From AP-15 sp963785565 (GTDB lineage Bacteria; Pseudomonadota; Alphaproteobacteria; ATCC43930; CGMCC-115725), in assembly GCA_963785565.1 (NCBI GenBank), contig CAWAVV010000005.1, positions 434,001 to 498,000 of the forward strand: a stretch of 64,000 nucleotides of DNA. The letters are read 5' to 3'. The notes beneath the pieces were generated by a model that did no database searches, was not told the origin of the DNA, and saw nothing but the letters and a program-made list of their open reading frames with translations. How positions within the stretch are numbered: the stretch's first letter is position 1; the number at the start of each line of letters is the position of its first letter. Position numbers and translations under genes: made by a program. This document shows, one piece after another, positions 1-11,476 of the stretch.

Positions 1-600
1 AAATCCGGCACATCGACCTGGGTCTTCAGTTCGGTGATTTTTTTGGAATTGCGGCCGCCAAGTCCGGATCATGCGCTTGGAAGGCGGCAGCAAAAATAGT
101 CCGGTATGCGATGTCGATGCCATCGACGTTATTCTGCATTCATTGACCGACGTACGGCTGAACGCCAACTCGCCGCCGGCAGCCTTGCTGTCGCCGACTT
201 CATAGGCGAGCCGCGCCGTGCCGTTGAGCAGGCGCTGCGGCAGCAGGTCGAGGTGGTGCACCTTAACGTCCAAATCTTCGAGGTTGAGGATCAGTGCGTC
301 GGTCTCGGGTTTCAAATCAGTCCGTTTCGCCCCGAACAATTTCGCCTCGATCGCGTGAAAGCCCAACAGCGCGTTCGGCCAAGCGTCGATCTCCTGATCG
401 AGATCGGGAGCAAAACCGCTGGTGAATATCTCGGCGCGCTCCCAGCCCACGCGAGCGTCGATCCAGGCCTTTTCCGCTCCATTGACCTTCTGCGCGAGTG
501 CTCGGCGCAAGCCGGGACCCGCCAGACCAAGAGGCTTGTCGATTGTACGGCGTGGTGCGACGATCGGCGATCGCAACCCGTGTGCCGCAACGCCTATCAA
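1..600 (-). pseudogene. EfeO/imelysin-like (M75) iron-uptake protein, partial, frame broken
   Basis: Reading the minus strand from about 600 down gives an M75/imelysin-type segment with GAEKAWIDARVGW, GFHAIEAKLFG and YEVGDSKAAGGE, which lines up with the helical domain of EfeO-family periplasmic proteins of ferrous/ferric iron uptake. The frame must shift near 137-141 to continue into NVDGIDIAYR, and again at a run of seven T (38-44) to continue into KITELKTQVDVPD; each break looks like one missing base. The gene runs off the window at position 1. On the 5' side the frame is closed by a TAG (601-603) and no signal peptide is visible, so the N terminus may also be lost. Either a decayed gene or a gene damaged by sequencing indels. 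Confidence 0.6.
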
Positions 601-623
601 CTAGAATAAGCGGGAGGACGCAA

Positions 624-695
624 ATGACGCCTTGCCGCGGCAACCGGTGGGCAGGCGGTCGAGAGCTGTGTGATGTCGTCGATCGTGTGAATTGA
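624..695 (+). CDS. possible 23-residue leader ORF upstream of frmA
   Basis: ATG at 624 is preceded by GGGAGGA (612-618) at good spacing and the frame closes with TGA at 693-695, 11 nt before the GTG start of the alcohol dehydrogenase. The predicted peptide is MTPCRGNRWAGGRELCDVVD plus three residues and contains two Cys. I recognise no family. It could be a translated leader coupling into the next gene, or chance. Confidence 0.25.
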   Translation: MTPCRGNRWAGGRELCDVVDRVN

Positions 696-706
696 GGGAG
701 GCGGTC

Positions 707-1816
707 GTGGAGACACGCGCTGCTGTTGCTCATAAGGCTGGAGAGCCGCTCGCGATCGAGACGGTCCAGCTCGACGGCCCCAAGGACGGGGAGGTGCTGG
801 TCGAGATCAAGGCAACCGGCATCTGCCATACCGACGAGTTCACTTTGTCGGGGGCCGACCCCGAGGGGTTGTTTCCGGCAATCCTCGGCCACGAAGGCGC
901 CGGCGTCGTCGTCGATATCGGGCGCGGGGTGACCAGCCTCGCCAAAGGGGATCATGTGATCCCGCTCTACACCCCCGAATGCCGGCAATGCGAGTATTGC
1001 CTGTCGGGCAAGACCAATCTCTGCGTCGCGATCCGCGCGACCCAGGGTCAAGGGGTGATGCCCGACGGTACCAGCCGCTTCTCGCTGGGGAAGGAGAAGC
1101 TCTATCACTACATGGGCACCTCGACCTTCTCGAATTATACGGTCTTACCCGAGATCGCGGTGGCAAAGATCCGCGAGGACGCGCCGTTCGACAAGGTCTG
1201 CTACATCGGCTGCGGCGTCACCACCGGGGTCGGCGCGGTGATCAACACGGCCAAGGTCCACCCCGGCGCCAACGTCGTGATCTTTGGCCTCGGCGGGATC
1301 GGGCTGAACGTCGTCCAGGGCTGCCGGATGGTCGGCGCCGACATGATCGTCGGCGTCGACCTCAATCCCAAACGCCGAGCGCTCGCCGAAAAATTCGGGA
1401 TGACCCATTTCGTCAACCCGAAGGAGGTCGAGGGCGACCTGGTCCCCTACTTGGTGAACCTGACCAAGGGCGGGGCCGATTTCAGCTTCGAATGCATCGG
1501 CAACGTCCAGACCATGCGGCAGGCGCTCGAATGCGCCCACCGCGGCTGGGGCGTCAGCGTCATCATCGGCGTCGCCGGCGCCGGCCAGGAGATCTCCACC
1601 CGGCCGTTTCAATTGGTCACCGGTCGAGTGTGGAAAGGAACCGCCTTCGGCGGCGCCAAAGGGCGGACCGACGTGCCGAAGATTGTCGACTGGTACATGG
1701 AGGGCAAGATCAACATCGACGATCTGATCACCCATAAGCTGTCCCTCGACAACATCAACACCGGCTTCGACTTGATGCATGCGGGCGAATCGATCCGCAG
1801 CGTCGTTGTTTACTGA
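707..1816 (+). CDS. frmA: S-(hydroxymethyl)glutathione dehydrogenase / class III alcohol dehydrogenase
   Basis: 369-residue zinc-dependent MDR dehydrogenase that oxidises S-hydroxymethylglutathione (formaldehyde detoxification) and can reduce S-nitrosoglutathione. Class III hallmarks: the catalytic zinc region GICHTDEFTLSGADPEG, GHEGAGVVVDIG, the structural zinc cysteines in CRQCEYCLSGKTNLC, and the Rossmann motif GLGGIGLNVVQG. The frame is open from a TTG at 692, but family alignment (ETRAAVAHKAG near the N terminus) and the GAGGGAGG just upstream favour GTG 707. Full length for the family. Its neighbours are unrelated, so it is probably monocistronic. Confidence 0.95.
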   Translation: METRAAVAHKAGEPLAIETVQLDGPKDGEVLVEIKATGICHTDEFTLSGADPEGLFPAILGHEGAGVVVDIGRGVTSLAKGDHVIPLYTPECRQCEYCLSGKTNLCVAIRATQGQGVMPDGTSRFSLGKEKLYHYMGTSTFSNYTVLPEIAVAKIREDAPFDKVCYIGCGVTTGVGAVINTAKVHPGANVVIFGLGGIGLNVVQGCRMVGADMIVGVDLNPKRRALAEKFGMTHFVNPKEVEGDLVPYLVNLTKGGADFSFECIGNVQTMRQALECAHRGWGVSVIIGVAGAGQEISTRPFQLVTGRVWKGTAFGGAKGRTDVPKIVDWYMEGKINIDDLITHKLSLDNINTGFDLMHAGESIRSVVVY

Positions 1817-1940
1817 TCTAAGCGCTGCTGGGGTCGAGACGGTTGGCGTGTTACCCGCGCCGAGTGCGGGCCCTCATCCGGTCTCGCTTCCTGTCTGCGC
1901 AGAAGCCGAGGCTGTTGCGGCTAACGGGATTTTACCGGGG

Positions 1941-2473
1941 TTAGCCCGCCACCGCGCGGCGAGGTTTACTACGGCCATTGGCGAAATGCTCGGCGAGACG
2001 CAAAGCGACGCGCGGGCTCACAAAATGCGAGACGTCCCCGCCTAAGGCGCCGATCTCCTTGACAAAGCGTGACGAAATAAACTGAAAGCGGTCCGAGGCC
2101 ATCAGAAAGACAGTCTCGATCTGTGGGTTGAGCCGGGCGTTCATGCCCGCCATCTGAAACTCGTACTCGAAATCGGACACGGCGCGCAGCCCGCGGATGA
2201 TCACGCCGGCGCCGACCGATTGGGCAAAATGCATCAACAGGGTGTCGAAGGCGCGGACCTCGATGCGCTCAGCATCGCCGTTCTCGAGATGGGTCACTTC
2301 GTCGCGCACGATCTCGACCCGCTTGTCGGTAGGGAACAGCGGCCCCTTGCCGTCGTTCCGGGCGACGCCAATAACCAGCCGGTCGACGATCTTGATCGCC
2401 CGTCGGATGATGTCCGAATGGCCGTTGGTGATCGGGTCGAAGGTGCCGGGATAGATCCCGACGCGCGGCTGGA

Positions 2474-2477
<4 letters not shown>
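1941..2477 (-). CDS. coaD: Phosphopantetheine adenylyltransferase
   Basis: 178-residue nucleotidyltransferase catalysing ATP + 4'-phosphopantetheine to dephospho-CoA, the penultimate step of coenzyme A synthesis, in the cytoplasm. The N terminus carries the GTFDPITNGH motif (T/HxGH type); the C-terminal half has the family-typical ISSRFVKEIGALGGDVS segment. Slightly longer than the usual 160-170 residues through a basic C-terminal tail. Its ATG overlaps the gyrA stop by 4 nt, so it is probably translationally coupled to gyrA. Confidence 0.96.
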
Positions 2478-5308
<2,831 letters not shown>

Positions 5309-5471
5309 GGCTGCTCGATCGGATGGTGAGGGCTCAGATTAAAATCGCGGCCGAGCCGCTCGGGCGCCGCCGCGAGTTACTTATATGGGTAGCCGCCGCC
5401 AGATTACCGCATTGCGCGGTGCAAACAAACGCCGGAGCGGCGTTTCGCAGCAGCCATGTGACTGAGGCGTG

Positions 5472-5717
5472 TCAGCCCGTTCCGACAATCGCCCGGTAGA
5501 TCGCCAGGATCAGCACCGCCCCGACGATCGCGCCGATAAACCCGGCGCTGCGGCCCGGCGGGTACCAGCCGATGCGCTGCCCGAGCCAGGACGCGAAGAT
5601 CGCGCCGACGATGCCGAGCAAGGTCGTGACGATGAACCCGCCCGGCCCGTGGATGAAAATCTTGGCGATCGCCCCCGCCAGGAACCCGATGATGATGACC
5701 CATAGCCAATGCAGCAT
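5472..5717 (-). CDS. GlsB/YeaQ/YmgE family small membrane protein
   Basis: 81-residue inner-membrane protein of the transglycosylase-associated/GlsB family, often stress-induced; the molecular role is unknown. Three hydrophobic segments rich in Gly/Ala are visible: WVIIIGFLAGAIAKIFI, FIVTTLLGIVGAIFASWLG and the C-terminal GFIGAIVGAVLILAIYRAIV, with the GWYPPG-type turn before the last. The open frame extends 12 codons further upstream, but ATG 5717 has GGGAGGA just ahead and gives the family-typical start MLHWLW. Confidence 0.85.
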   Translation of the reverse strand: MLHWLWVIIIGFLAGAIAKIFIHGPGGFIVTTLLGIVGAIFASWLGQRIGWYPPGRSAGFIGAIVGAVLILAIYRAIVGTG

Positions 5718-5904
5718 TCCGTTCCTCCCGGCTGCCCCGGCGGCGAAGCTCAAATCCGCCGGCTTGTTGCGGCGTTTGATCTACCCGTGCGCGTTGTCGG
5801 CTGCAACAGGCTGGCGTCGCGGCGGGTACGGCAACCGCACGATGGGCAGGACGCGCCGCTGCGGTCACCGCCGGGCGAAGCTGTCAATGGGATGAACCAG
5901 GCCG

Positions 5905-7029
5905 TCAGCCCCAAACCTCGCGGGCGGTCTCGACGACGAGGCGCAATTTGGCGAATTGCTGGGCTTGGGTCAGTGCATTGCCGTCTACGGTCGAGGAAAA
6001 TCCGCATTGCGGGCTGAGGCACAGCTGCTCCAACGGCACATATTTCGCCGCCTCGTCGATTCGGCGCTTCAATTCGTCCTTGCTTTCGAGCGCGGCGCGT
6101 TTGCTGGTGACGAGGCCCAGCACGACCCGCTTGTTCCCCCTTGGCACAAAACGCAACGGCCCGAACCCGCCCGAGCGCGCATCGTCGTATTCGAGAAAGA
6201 AGCCGTCGACCGCGAGTTCGCCGAACAAGGCCTCGGCGACATGGTCGTAGCCGCCCTCGGCCACCCAGGACGAGCGGAAGTTGCCGCGGCACATATGGGT
6301 GCACACGGTCATGCCTTCGGGCTTGCCGGCAAGCGCCTGGTTGATCAGGCGGATGTTGATCAGGTGTTGCTTGTCTCCATCGCCGCCGATGCCCGTCACA
6401 TAGGCACGCTGCGCCGGGTCGTTCAGATAGGCGAGGCTGGTGTCGTCGAGCTGCAGATAGGTGCAGCCGAGCCCGGCGAGGCCGGCGATCTCCTGTTTGT
6501 AGACCTCGGCAAGATCGTGCCAGAAGGCGTCCATATCGGGATAAGTTGCCGCGTCGATCACTGCCCGGCCGCCGCGGTAATGCAGCATCGAAGGCGAGGG
6601 GATCGTCAGCTTCGGCGCCGTCCCGGCCGGGGCGAGCGATTTCAGGTAGGCGAAATCCTCAGCGAAGATCGTGCTGTCGAGCGTCAGCCTGCGGCCGATG
6701 CGAAACGCTCCCAACGCGGCCTCGACCGGGCCGGCCTCGTTCCTGAACTGGATGCGCAGCAACTGGTCGGTCTTCGCGACCCCACCGATCTGATAGAGAA
6801 AATCCATATGCCACGAGCCGCGCCGGAACTCGCCATCGGTCACGCCGGCGAGCCCGACCTCCTGCTGCATCCGCACGACATCGCAAATCGCCGCATCCTC
6901 GACCAGCCGCAATTCCTCGGCGGAGATCCGCCCGGCCTGATGCTCGGCCCGCGCCCGCAGCAGCTCTGGCGGCCGCAGCAAACTCCCGACATGATCCGCC
7001 CGAAACGGCGGCCCCAACAGATCGCTCAT
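5905..7029 (-). CDS. MetE-like cobalamin-independent methionine synthase II family protein
   Basis: 374-residue single-barrel protein related to the catalytic C-terminal half of MetE (5-methyltetrahydropteroyltriglutamate-homocysteine methyltransferase) and to YxjG-type proteins. RADHVGSLLRPPEL is the family start; zinc-ligand motifs appear as CTHMCRGN (His, Cys) and LSPQCGFSST (last Cys). It lacks the N-terminal MetE barrel, as do other stand-alone members whose methyl donor is uncertain. ATG 7029 is chosen because GAGGGAGGG precedes it; the open frame extends to 7275 but that extension has no family similarity. Monocistronic by position. Confidence 0.85.
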   Translation of the reverse strand: MSDLLGPPFRADHVGSLLRPPELLRARAEHQAGRISAEELRLVEDAAICDVVRMQQEVGLAGVTDGEFRRGSWHMDFLYQIGGVAKTDQLLRIQFRNEAGPVEAALGAFRIGRRLTLDSTIFAEDFAYLKSLAPAGTAPKLTIPSPSMLHYRGGRAVIDAATYPDMDAFWHDLAEVYKQEIAGLAGLGCTYLQLDDTSLAYLNDPAQRAYVTGIGGDGDKQHLINIRLINQALAGKPEGMTVCTHMCRGNFRSSWVAEGGYDHVAEALFGELAVDGFFLEYDDARSGGFGPLRFVPRGNKRVVLGLVTSKRAALESKDELKRRIDEAAKYVPLEQLCLSPQCGFSSTVDGNALTQAQQFAKLRLVVETAREVWG

Positions 7030-7629
7030 CGAGACCCTCCCTCTATCTTCGTTGCAGCGTGGTGCGGACCGCGTTCCGCCAAACGGTTTGTAATTTGAAG
7101 GATGGATTGAGCAAAGCAAAGCGCATAGGATTTGGCCGGAGCAGGCGATGGGTTTCGTAGCGCTCAACCCATTTTGCGCGTTGCTGTCGATTTCTTGATC
7201 GGCCATCCACCGTAAGGCGCGCCGGAACCCGCCCTGCGCACTATCGCTGCCGTGGCGCTGCCGAGAATAGTTCACCTTCGGCGACGAGGCCCCTCGATCG
7301 CGTACTGACGAGACCGAGGCACGGAAGTCGCCATCGCTGCTGCCGCCTTGAACCGGATGCTTGAATTCGCATGCCCGAACTATGTCCGGGCCGCAAATAA
7401 ACCAGACGAAGTTGCGTCACCGCGTTTGCGCGCCCTATCCGTGCAATAGGGTTGCACATGTCGACCGTCCGGCGGGTGATTCGCCGGCAATTGAGACATA
7501 GGCGTCCCCCCTGGGTTGCCGGCAAGCCGCCCGAAAGCGGCGCTTTGGGCAGAAGGCCTTTCGACACTGTTGACGTTCACGTCGCGAACGCGATAGTCTT
7601 CCCTGCCTCCAATCTGGTAACGGAAGCAG
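7030..7629. other. 600-bp intergenic region before the polysaccharide locus
   Basis: No open frame here looks coding on either strand; the short frames have no recognisable domain, no convincing ribosome-binding site and a composition like out-of-frame DNA. It separates the divergent MetE-like gene from the start of the plus-strand polysaccharide locus, so the main promoter and control region of that locus should lie in its right-hand part. Confidence 0.6.
7570..7598 (+). promoter_or_regulatory. weak sigma70-like promoter candidate for the polysaccharide locus
   Basis: TTGACG at 7570-7575 is followed, after an 18-nt spacer, by TAGTCT (7594-7599), about 30 nt upstream of the regulator start. 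The -35 element is good and the -10 element poor, so this is only a candidate. Confidence 0.2.
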
Positions 7630-8310
7630 TTGCGCGAAGTGAGACCGGACCCTGGCGACCCTGAAATCGTACTCGGGCTGCTGACGTCGATCGAGCGCGA
7701 TAGCACACTGACCCAGCGCAAGCTGGCGGGTGACTTGGGCATCGCTCTCGGCCTCGCCAATGCCTATCTGCGCCACTGCGTGCGCAAGGGCCTGATCAAA
7801 GTGAGCCAAGTCCCGCTGAACCGGTATGCTTACTATCTGACGCCGCAGGGGTTTGCTGAAAAGAGCCGGTTGACCGCCGAGTATTTGACGCTGTCGTTCG
7901 AGTTCTTTCGTCGTGCCCGCCAAAATACCTCTGAAATCTTGTGGCAATGTGCGGCGCACGGATGGCGACGGGTTGCCCTCTACGGCGCTGGGGAGCTTGC
8001 CGAGATCGCGGCACTCAGCGCCGGCGATAGCGGTGTAGAAATTGTCTGCGTTGTCGATTCGGCAGCGGTCGGAAAACGTTGCGCCGGCCTCCCGGTTGTT
8101 GCCGATTTGGCTGCGGCAAAGCACTGTGCTTCTCCGCACGGACTCGACGCGATCGTGCTGACCGACACGCGCAGCCCTCAGACGAGCTTTGAGCAGTTGT
8201 GTGCGCTTACGGCGCAGGACGGGTTTCCTCCGGACAGCGTCATAGTGCCGCGTCTGCTCGGAATTTCGCCAATGCCGGCCTCGCCGGCGAAGGCGGTTGT
8301 GGCGTCCTGA
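7630..8310 (+). CDS. Winged-helix (MarR-like, EPS-associated) regulator with C-terminal nucleotide-sugar/Rossmann-like sensor domain
   Basis: 226 residues. Residues about 10-75 form a winged helix (TLTQRKLAGDLGIALGLANA as helix-turn-helix, then a wing with RYAYYLTPQGFAEKSR), similar to MarR-type regulators found at the head of exopolysaccharide loci. Residues about 105-200 (WRRVALYGAGELAEIAAL, VVDSAAVGKRCAGLPVV) look like a Rossmann-type ligand domain, so it may sense a nucleotide sugar or acetyl/nucleotide cofactor. As first gene of the locus it is a likely pathway regulator. The start is uncertain: TTG 7630 with GGAAG ahead, or GTG 7639. Confidence 0.65.
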   Translation: MREVRPDPGDPEIVLGLLTSIERDSTLTQRKLAGDLGIALGLANAYLRHCVRKGLIKVSQVPLNRYAYYLTPQGFAEKSRLTAEYLTLSFEFFRRARQNTSEILWQCAAHGWRRVALYGAGELAEIAALSAGDSGVEIVCVVDSAAVGKRCAGLPVVADLAAAKHCASPHGLDAIVLTDTRSPQTSFEQLCALTAQDGFPPDSVIVPRLLGISPMPASPAKAVVAS

Positions 8311-8445
8311 ACCTGCCCGCCCGTCGTCCAGCGGGAAATGGGACGTGACCCATCGCGATGATGCTCGAGTGGCCCTTGGTCACCCGGACTGCGGTAGCGT
8401 GGATGATGGGCAAACGCGAGCTGTGCCATGGAGCGGTAGGCAGAA

Positions 8446-9582
8446 TTGACCGGTGGTAGCGGGGTGGTCCATGTGATCACCGGCCTCGAGGTCGGCGGTG
8501 CGGAGACGCTGCTGCTGGAGCTCTGTCGCGAGGATCGTTGCCGCGGCCGGATACCATCGGTGGCAAGTTTGATGTCCGAGGGTCCGATGCGTCGGCGATT
8601 TGCCGAGATTGGCATCGAGGTCGCCGGGCTCGGCATGCAGCGCGGCGAATCCGTTGTTCCGGGACTGATCCGGCTGGTGCGCTTCATTCGCCGCCGGCGA
8701 CCGCGGATCGTCCAGGGGTGGCTCTACCAGGGCAATCTAGGAGCGATGGCGGCGACTTGGCTGTCCGGTGTGATTCCGCGACCAAAATTGGTCTGGAGCA
8801 TTCATGGCGCGGTGCCGGATTTTGATTGTTATCCAGCGCGGCTGCGTCGAGCCGTCAGGCTCGGCGCGTGGTTGTCGCCATTCGTCGACGGGATACTTTA
8901 CAATGGTGCCGTGGCCCTCGACGAACACCGGCGAATCGGCTTTCGCTCACAGCTGACGCAGCTGTTTTCGAATGGCATCGATCTCGCGAAATTCCGCCGC
9001 GAACCCGGGTTGCGGCGAGCGACGCGGCGGGCCCTAAATCTTCCCGAGGACGCGGTAGTGGTGATTGCGGTCGGTCGCGATGATCCGATGAAGAACTGGC
9101 CGGGCATGCTTACCGCCGCCGCGGCTGCGGCCGCGCAGAAGGTCTGGTTCATCGCGGTCGGCGACGGCACCGAACGGCTGCCGCCCGGATCCCGGCGAAC
9201 CCTGCTCGGACGCCGCGAGGATATGCCGGCGCTGTACGCGGCCGCTGACATCTTCATGCTCGCCTCGCATTTCGGCGAGGGTACTTCGGTGGCGCTGAGC
9301 GAGGCGATGGCTTGCGGCCTGCCGGTAGTCGTGACCGATGTCGGCGACAATGGTGCTATCGCCACCGGAGCCGGGACCGTCGTGTCCCCGAGCGATGCCG
9401 GTGCGCTGGCGCGGGCACTGGCCGAACTCGCCGCCGATCCTGGATTGCGTGCCCGCGCGGGCCGCGCGGCGCAAGCGCGCGCGACTTGCCGATTCGGCGC
9501 CGACCGGCTCCACACCAGCTTCAGCGGTTTCTACGACGCGTTGTTGGCAGAGCCTTTCGTTACCGGTCCACGGACCGCCTGA
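8446..9582 (+). CDS. Glycosyltransferase family 4 protein
   Basis: 378-residue GT-B glycosyltransferase. The N-terminal acceptor domain begins VVHVITGLEVGGAETLLLEL, typical of GT4 enzymes, and the C-terminal donor domain contains VIAVGRDDPMKNW, the D-ALYAAADIFMLAS helix, and the EX7E-type segment FGEGTSVALSEAMACGLPVV. No transmembrane segment, so probably a cytoplasmic or membrane-associated enzyme adding a sugar to a lipid-linked glycan. The start is probably TTG 8446 (GTG codons slightly downstream are alternatives); no strong ribosome-binding site is visible. It lies between the regulator and the heptose genes. Confidence 0.88.
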   Translation: MTGGSGVVHVITGLEVGGAETLLLELCREDRCRGRIPSVASLMSEGPMRRRFAEIGIEVAGLGMQRGESVVPGLIRLVRFIRRRRPRIVQGWLYQGNLGAMAATWLSGVIPRPKLVWSIHGAVPDFDCYPARLRRAVRLGAWLSPFVDGILYNGAVALDEHRRIGFRSQLTQLFSNGIDLAKFRREPGLRRATRRALNLPEDAVVVIAVGRDDPMKNWPGMLTAAAAAAAQKVWFIAVGDGTERLPPGSRRTLLGRREDMPALYAAADIFMLASHFGEGTSVALSEAMACGLPVVVTDVGDNGAIATGAGTVVSPSDAGALARALAELAADPGLRARAGRAAQARATCRFGADRLHTSFSGFYDALLAEPFVTGPRTA

Positions 9583-9600
9583 GTCAAACGAGGTACTGGC

Positions 9601-10182
9601 ATGCATACGGGCGAATTCATGGCCGAGGCGGTCAAGATCTGCACCTCGATTGACGGGCAAAAGATCGAGCAGCTCGCCCACGAACTGGCGGGGTTGCGCG
9701 AGCGTGGTGGACGTCTGTTCATTCTCGGCGCCGGCGGCAGCGCCGGCAACGCCAGCCACGCCGTCAACGACTTTCGCAAGCTCTGCCACATCGAATGCTA
9801 TGCGCCGACCGACAACGTCGCCGAGCTCACCGCGCGGACGAACGACGAGGGCTGGGAAACCGTGTTTGCCGGCTGGCTCGAGGTCAGCCGGCTCGGCGCC
9901 GCGGACGCGCTGCTGATCTTTTCGGTCGGCGGCGGCGATGCCGAGCGTCAGGTCAGCGTCAACCTGATCCGGGCCATCGACCTGGCGCGCGAGCGCGGCG
10001 CCCGCGTATTTGGCGTTGTCGGCAGGGACAACGGCTACACCGCGCAGATGGGCAATGTCGTGGTCGTGATCCCGCAGCCCGCGCCGCACTGGGTGACGCC
10101 GTTGTCCGAGGCGTTTCAAGCGGTGGTTTGGCATTGCCTCGTCAGTCACCCCATCCTGCAGCGCCAGACGACGAAATGGTGA
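9601..10182 (+). CDS. gmhA: SIS-domain phosphoheptose isomerase (GmhA-like)
   Basis: 193-residue sugar-isomerase-domain protein. The phosphate-binding loop is FILGAGGSAGNASHAVNDFR and the second SIS half includes LIFSVGGGDAERQVSVNL; a late His in AFQAVVWHCL corresponds in position to the catalytic His region of GmhA. The expected reaction is sedoheptulose 7-phosphate to D-glycero-D-manno-heptose 7-phosphate. That it uses heptose rather than another sugar phosphate is inferred from the neighbouring GmhB-like phosphatase, transaldolase, transketolase and heptokinase/nucleotidyltransferase. Overlaps the next gene by 7 nt. Confidence 0.82.
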   Translation: MHTGEFMAEAVKICTSIDGQKIEQLAHELAGLRERGGRLFILGAGGSAGNASHAVNDFRKLCHIECYAPTDNVAELTARTNDEGWETVFAGWLEVSRLGAADALLIFSVGGGDAERQVSVNLIRAIDLARERGARVFGVVGRDNGYTAQMGNVVVVIPQPAPHWVTPLSEAFQAVVWHCLVSHPILQRQTTKW

Positions 10183-10745
10183 ACGCCGCGACCGCGGCGT
10201 GTGGCCCGCATGCCGCGGTTTTTCTCGACCGCGACGGGGTTCTTGTCGTCCCGGAATTCCGCGACGGTCGAAGCTATGCGCCGACAACGCTCGGGGCGTT
10301 CCGGCTGTACGATTCGGCCGCGCGCGAACTCGGCCGGCTCAAGGACGCTGGATATATTTTGGTGGTCGTGACCAATCAGCCCGATGTCGGCCGCGGCGTC
10401 ATCGCGCCGCACGTGCTCGAAGCGATGCATCGGCGGCTCGCTGCCGAACTGCCGATAGATTTGATAAGGGCCTGTACTCACGACGGGAAGGACGGCTGCG
10501 TTTGCCGCAAGCCGAAACCGGGAATGCTGCTCGCCGCGGCCGAGCTGTTGAACATCGACCTCGGGGCCAGCTTTATGGTCGGCGACCGGGCGAGCGACAT
10601 CGAAGCCGGTTGTAGTGCCGGGTGCCACACGGTATTCATCGACCTCGGCTATGACGAACTAAAGCCGCCTCGGTGTACCTTTCGGGCTCGGTCGCTCGGG
10701 GAAGCGGCCGATGCTGTGTTGAATTTCGCTGATCGAGCGGGGTAA
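10176..10745 (+). CDS. gmhB: D-glycero-D-manno-heptose 1,7-bisphosphate phosphatase (GmhB-like HAD-IIIA)
   Basis: 189-residue HAD phosphatase. Motif I is FLDRDGVL, motif II lies in VVTNQPDVGRG, a Cys/His cluster CTHDGKDGCVCRKPKPG matches the zinc loop of GmhB, and motif IV is FMVGDRASDIEAG. Removes one phosphate from heptose 1,7-bisphosphate before nucleotide activation. The open frame reaches back to 9795 across gmhA, but ATG 10176, overlapping the gmhA stop, gives the normal length. Neighbours: isomerase upstream, transaldolase downstream. Confidence 0.88.
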   Translation: MVNAATAACGPHAAVFLDRDGVLVVPEFRDGRSYAPTTLGAFRLYDSAARELGRLKDAGYILVVVTNQPDVGRGVIAPHVLEAMHRRLAAELPIDLIRACTHDGKDGCVCRKPKPGMLLAAAELLNIDLGASFMVGDRASDIEAGCSAGCHTVFIDLGYDELKPPRCTFRARSLGEAADAVLNFADRAG

Positions 10746-10750
10746 TCGGG

Positions 10751-11476
10751 ATGAGGCGGCTCGCCGACTTGACGGTAAAGATATTTGCCGATGGCGCCGA
10801 TCTCGCCGGCATGCTGGCGATGGCGGAAAACCCGCTGGTCAAGGGCTTTACGACCAACCCCTCATTGATGCGCAAAGCCGGGGTGGCTGATTACGAGAGC
10901 TTTGCCCATGAGGTCATCGCGGCGATCCCGGATCGGCCGATCTCGTTCGAGATTTTTGCCGACGAGTTCGCGGCGATGATCGCACAGGGGCGAAAGATCG
11001 GCTCGTGGGGCCCCAAGGTCTACGTCAAGGTGCCGGTAACCGATACCGCCGGCCGCTTCAGTGGCGAGGTCATCAGCGCGTTGTCGCGCGAGGGCATCGC
11101 CCTTAACGTGACCGCGGTCATGACCCTGGATCAGGTTCGTGCGGTGGCCGAGGCGCTGGCGCCGGACGCGCCGGCGATCGTCTCGGTGTTCGCCGGCCGC
11201 ATCGCCGATACCGGCCTCGATCCGGTGCCGCATATGCGGGCCTGCCTCGAAGCCGTCAAATTTCGGCCGCGCGCCGAGTTGTTATGGGCCAGTTCGCGCG
11301 AAGTCTTGAACCTGTTTCAGGCTGATGACATCGGTTGCCACATCATCACCATGACCAACGATCTGATCGCCAAGCTGGCGCTCTACGGCCGGGATCTGGT
11401 CGAATATTCGCGCGACACGGTCCAAACCTTCTTCAAGGATGCGGCCGCGGCCGGCTATCAGCTCCGTCTGACCTAG
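10751..11476 (+). CDS. Transaldolase / fructose-6-phosphate aldolase family protein
   Basis: 241-residue TIM-barrel aldolase of the small transaldolase (TalC/FSA) class. Visible motifs are VKIFADGADLAGM at the N terminus, GFTTNPSLM, and VYVKVPVTDTAG, with the Schiff-base Lys in this strand. Transaldolase moves a dihydroxyacetone unit between sugar phosphates and would feed sedoheptulose 7-phosphate to the heptose pathway. Its place within a nucleotide-sugar locus, 5 nt after gmhB, points to a dedicated precursor role rather than central metabolism (inference). Confidence 0.87.
   Translation: MRRLADLTVKIFADGADLAGMLAMAENPLVKGFTTNPSLMRKAGVADYESFAHEVIAAIPDRPISFEIFADEFAAMIAQGRKIGSWGPKVYVKVPVTDTAGRFSGEVISALSREGIALNVTAVMTLDQVRAVAEALAPDAPAIVSVFAGRIADTGLDPVPHMRACLEAVKFRPRAELLWASSREVLNLFQADDIGCHIITMTNDLIAKLALYGRDLVEYSRDTVQTFFKDAAAAGYQLRLT

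Noticed and set aside
106..609. Plus-strand frame before frmA
   Set aside because: Antisense to the EfeO-like segment, whose minus-strand translation has recognisable M75 motifs.
5956..7098. A 380-codon open frame on the plus strand
   Set aside because: It is antisense to the MetE-like gene and matches no family; long antisense frames are common in GC-rich DNA.
7030..7629. Small genes in the gap before the glycan locus
   Set aside because: The short frames have no motif, no good ribosome-binding site and no codon bias.
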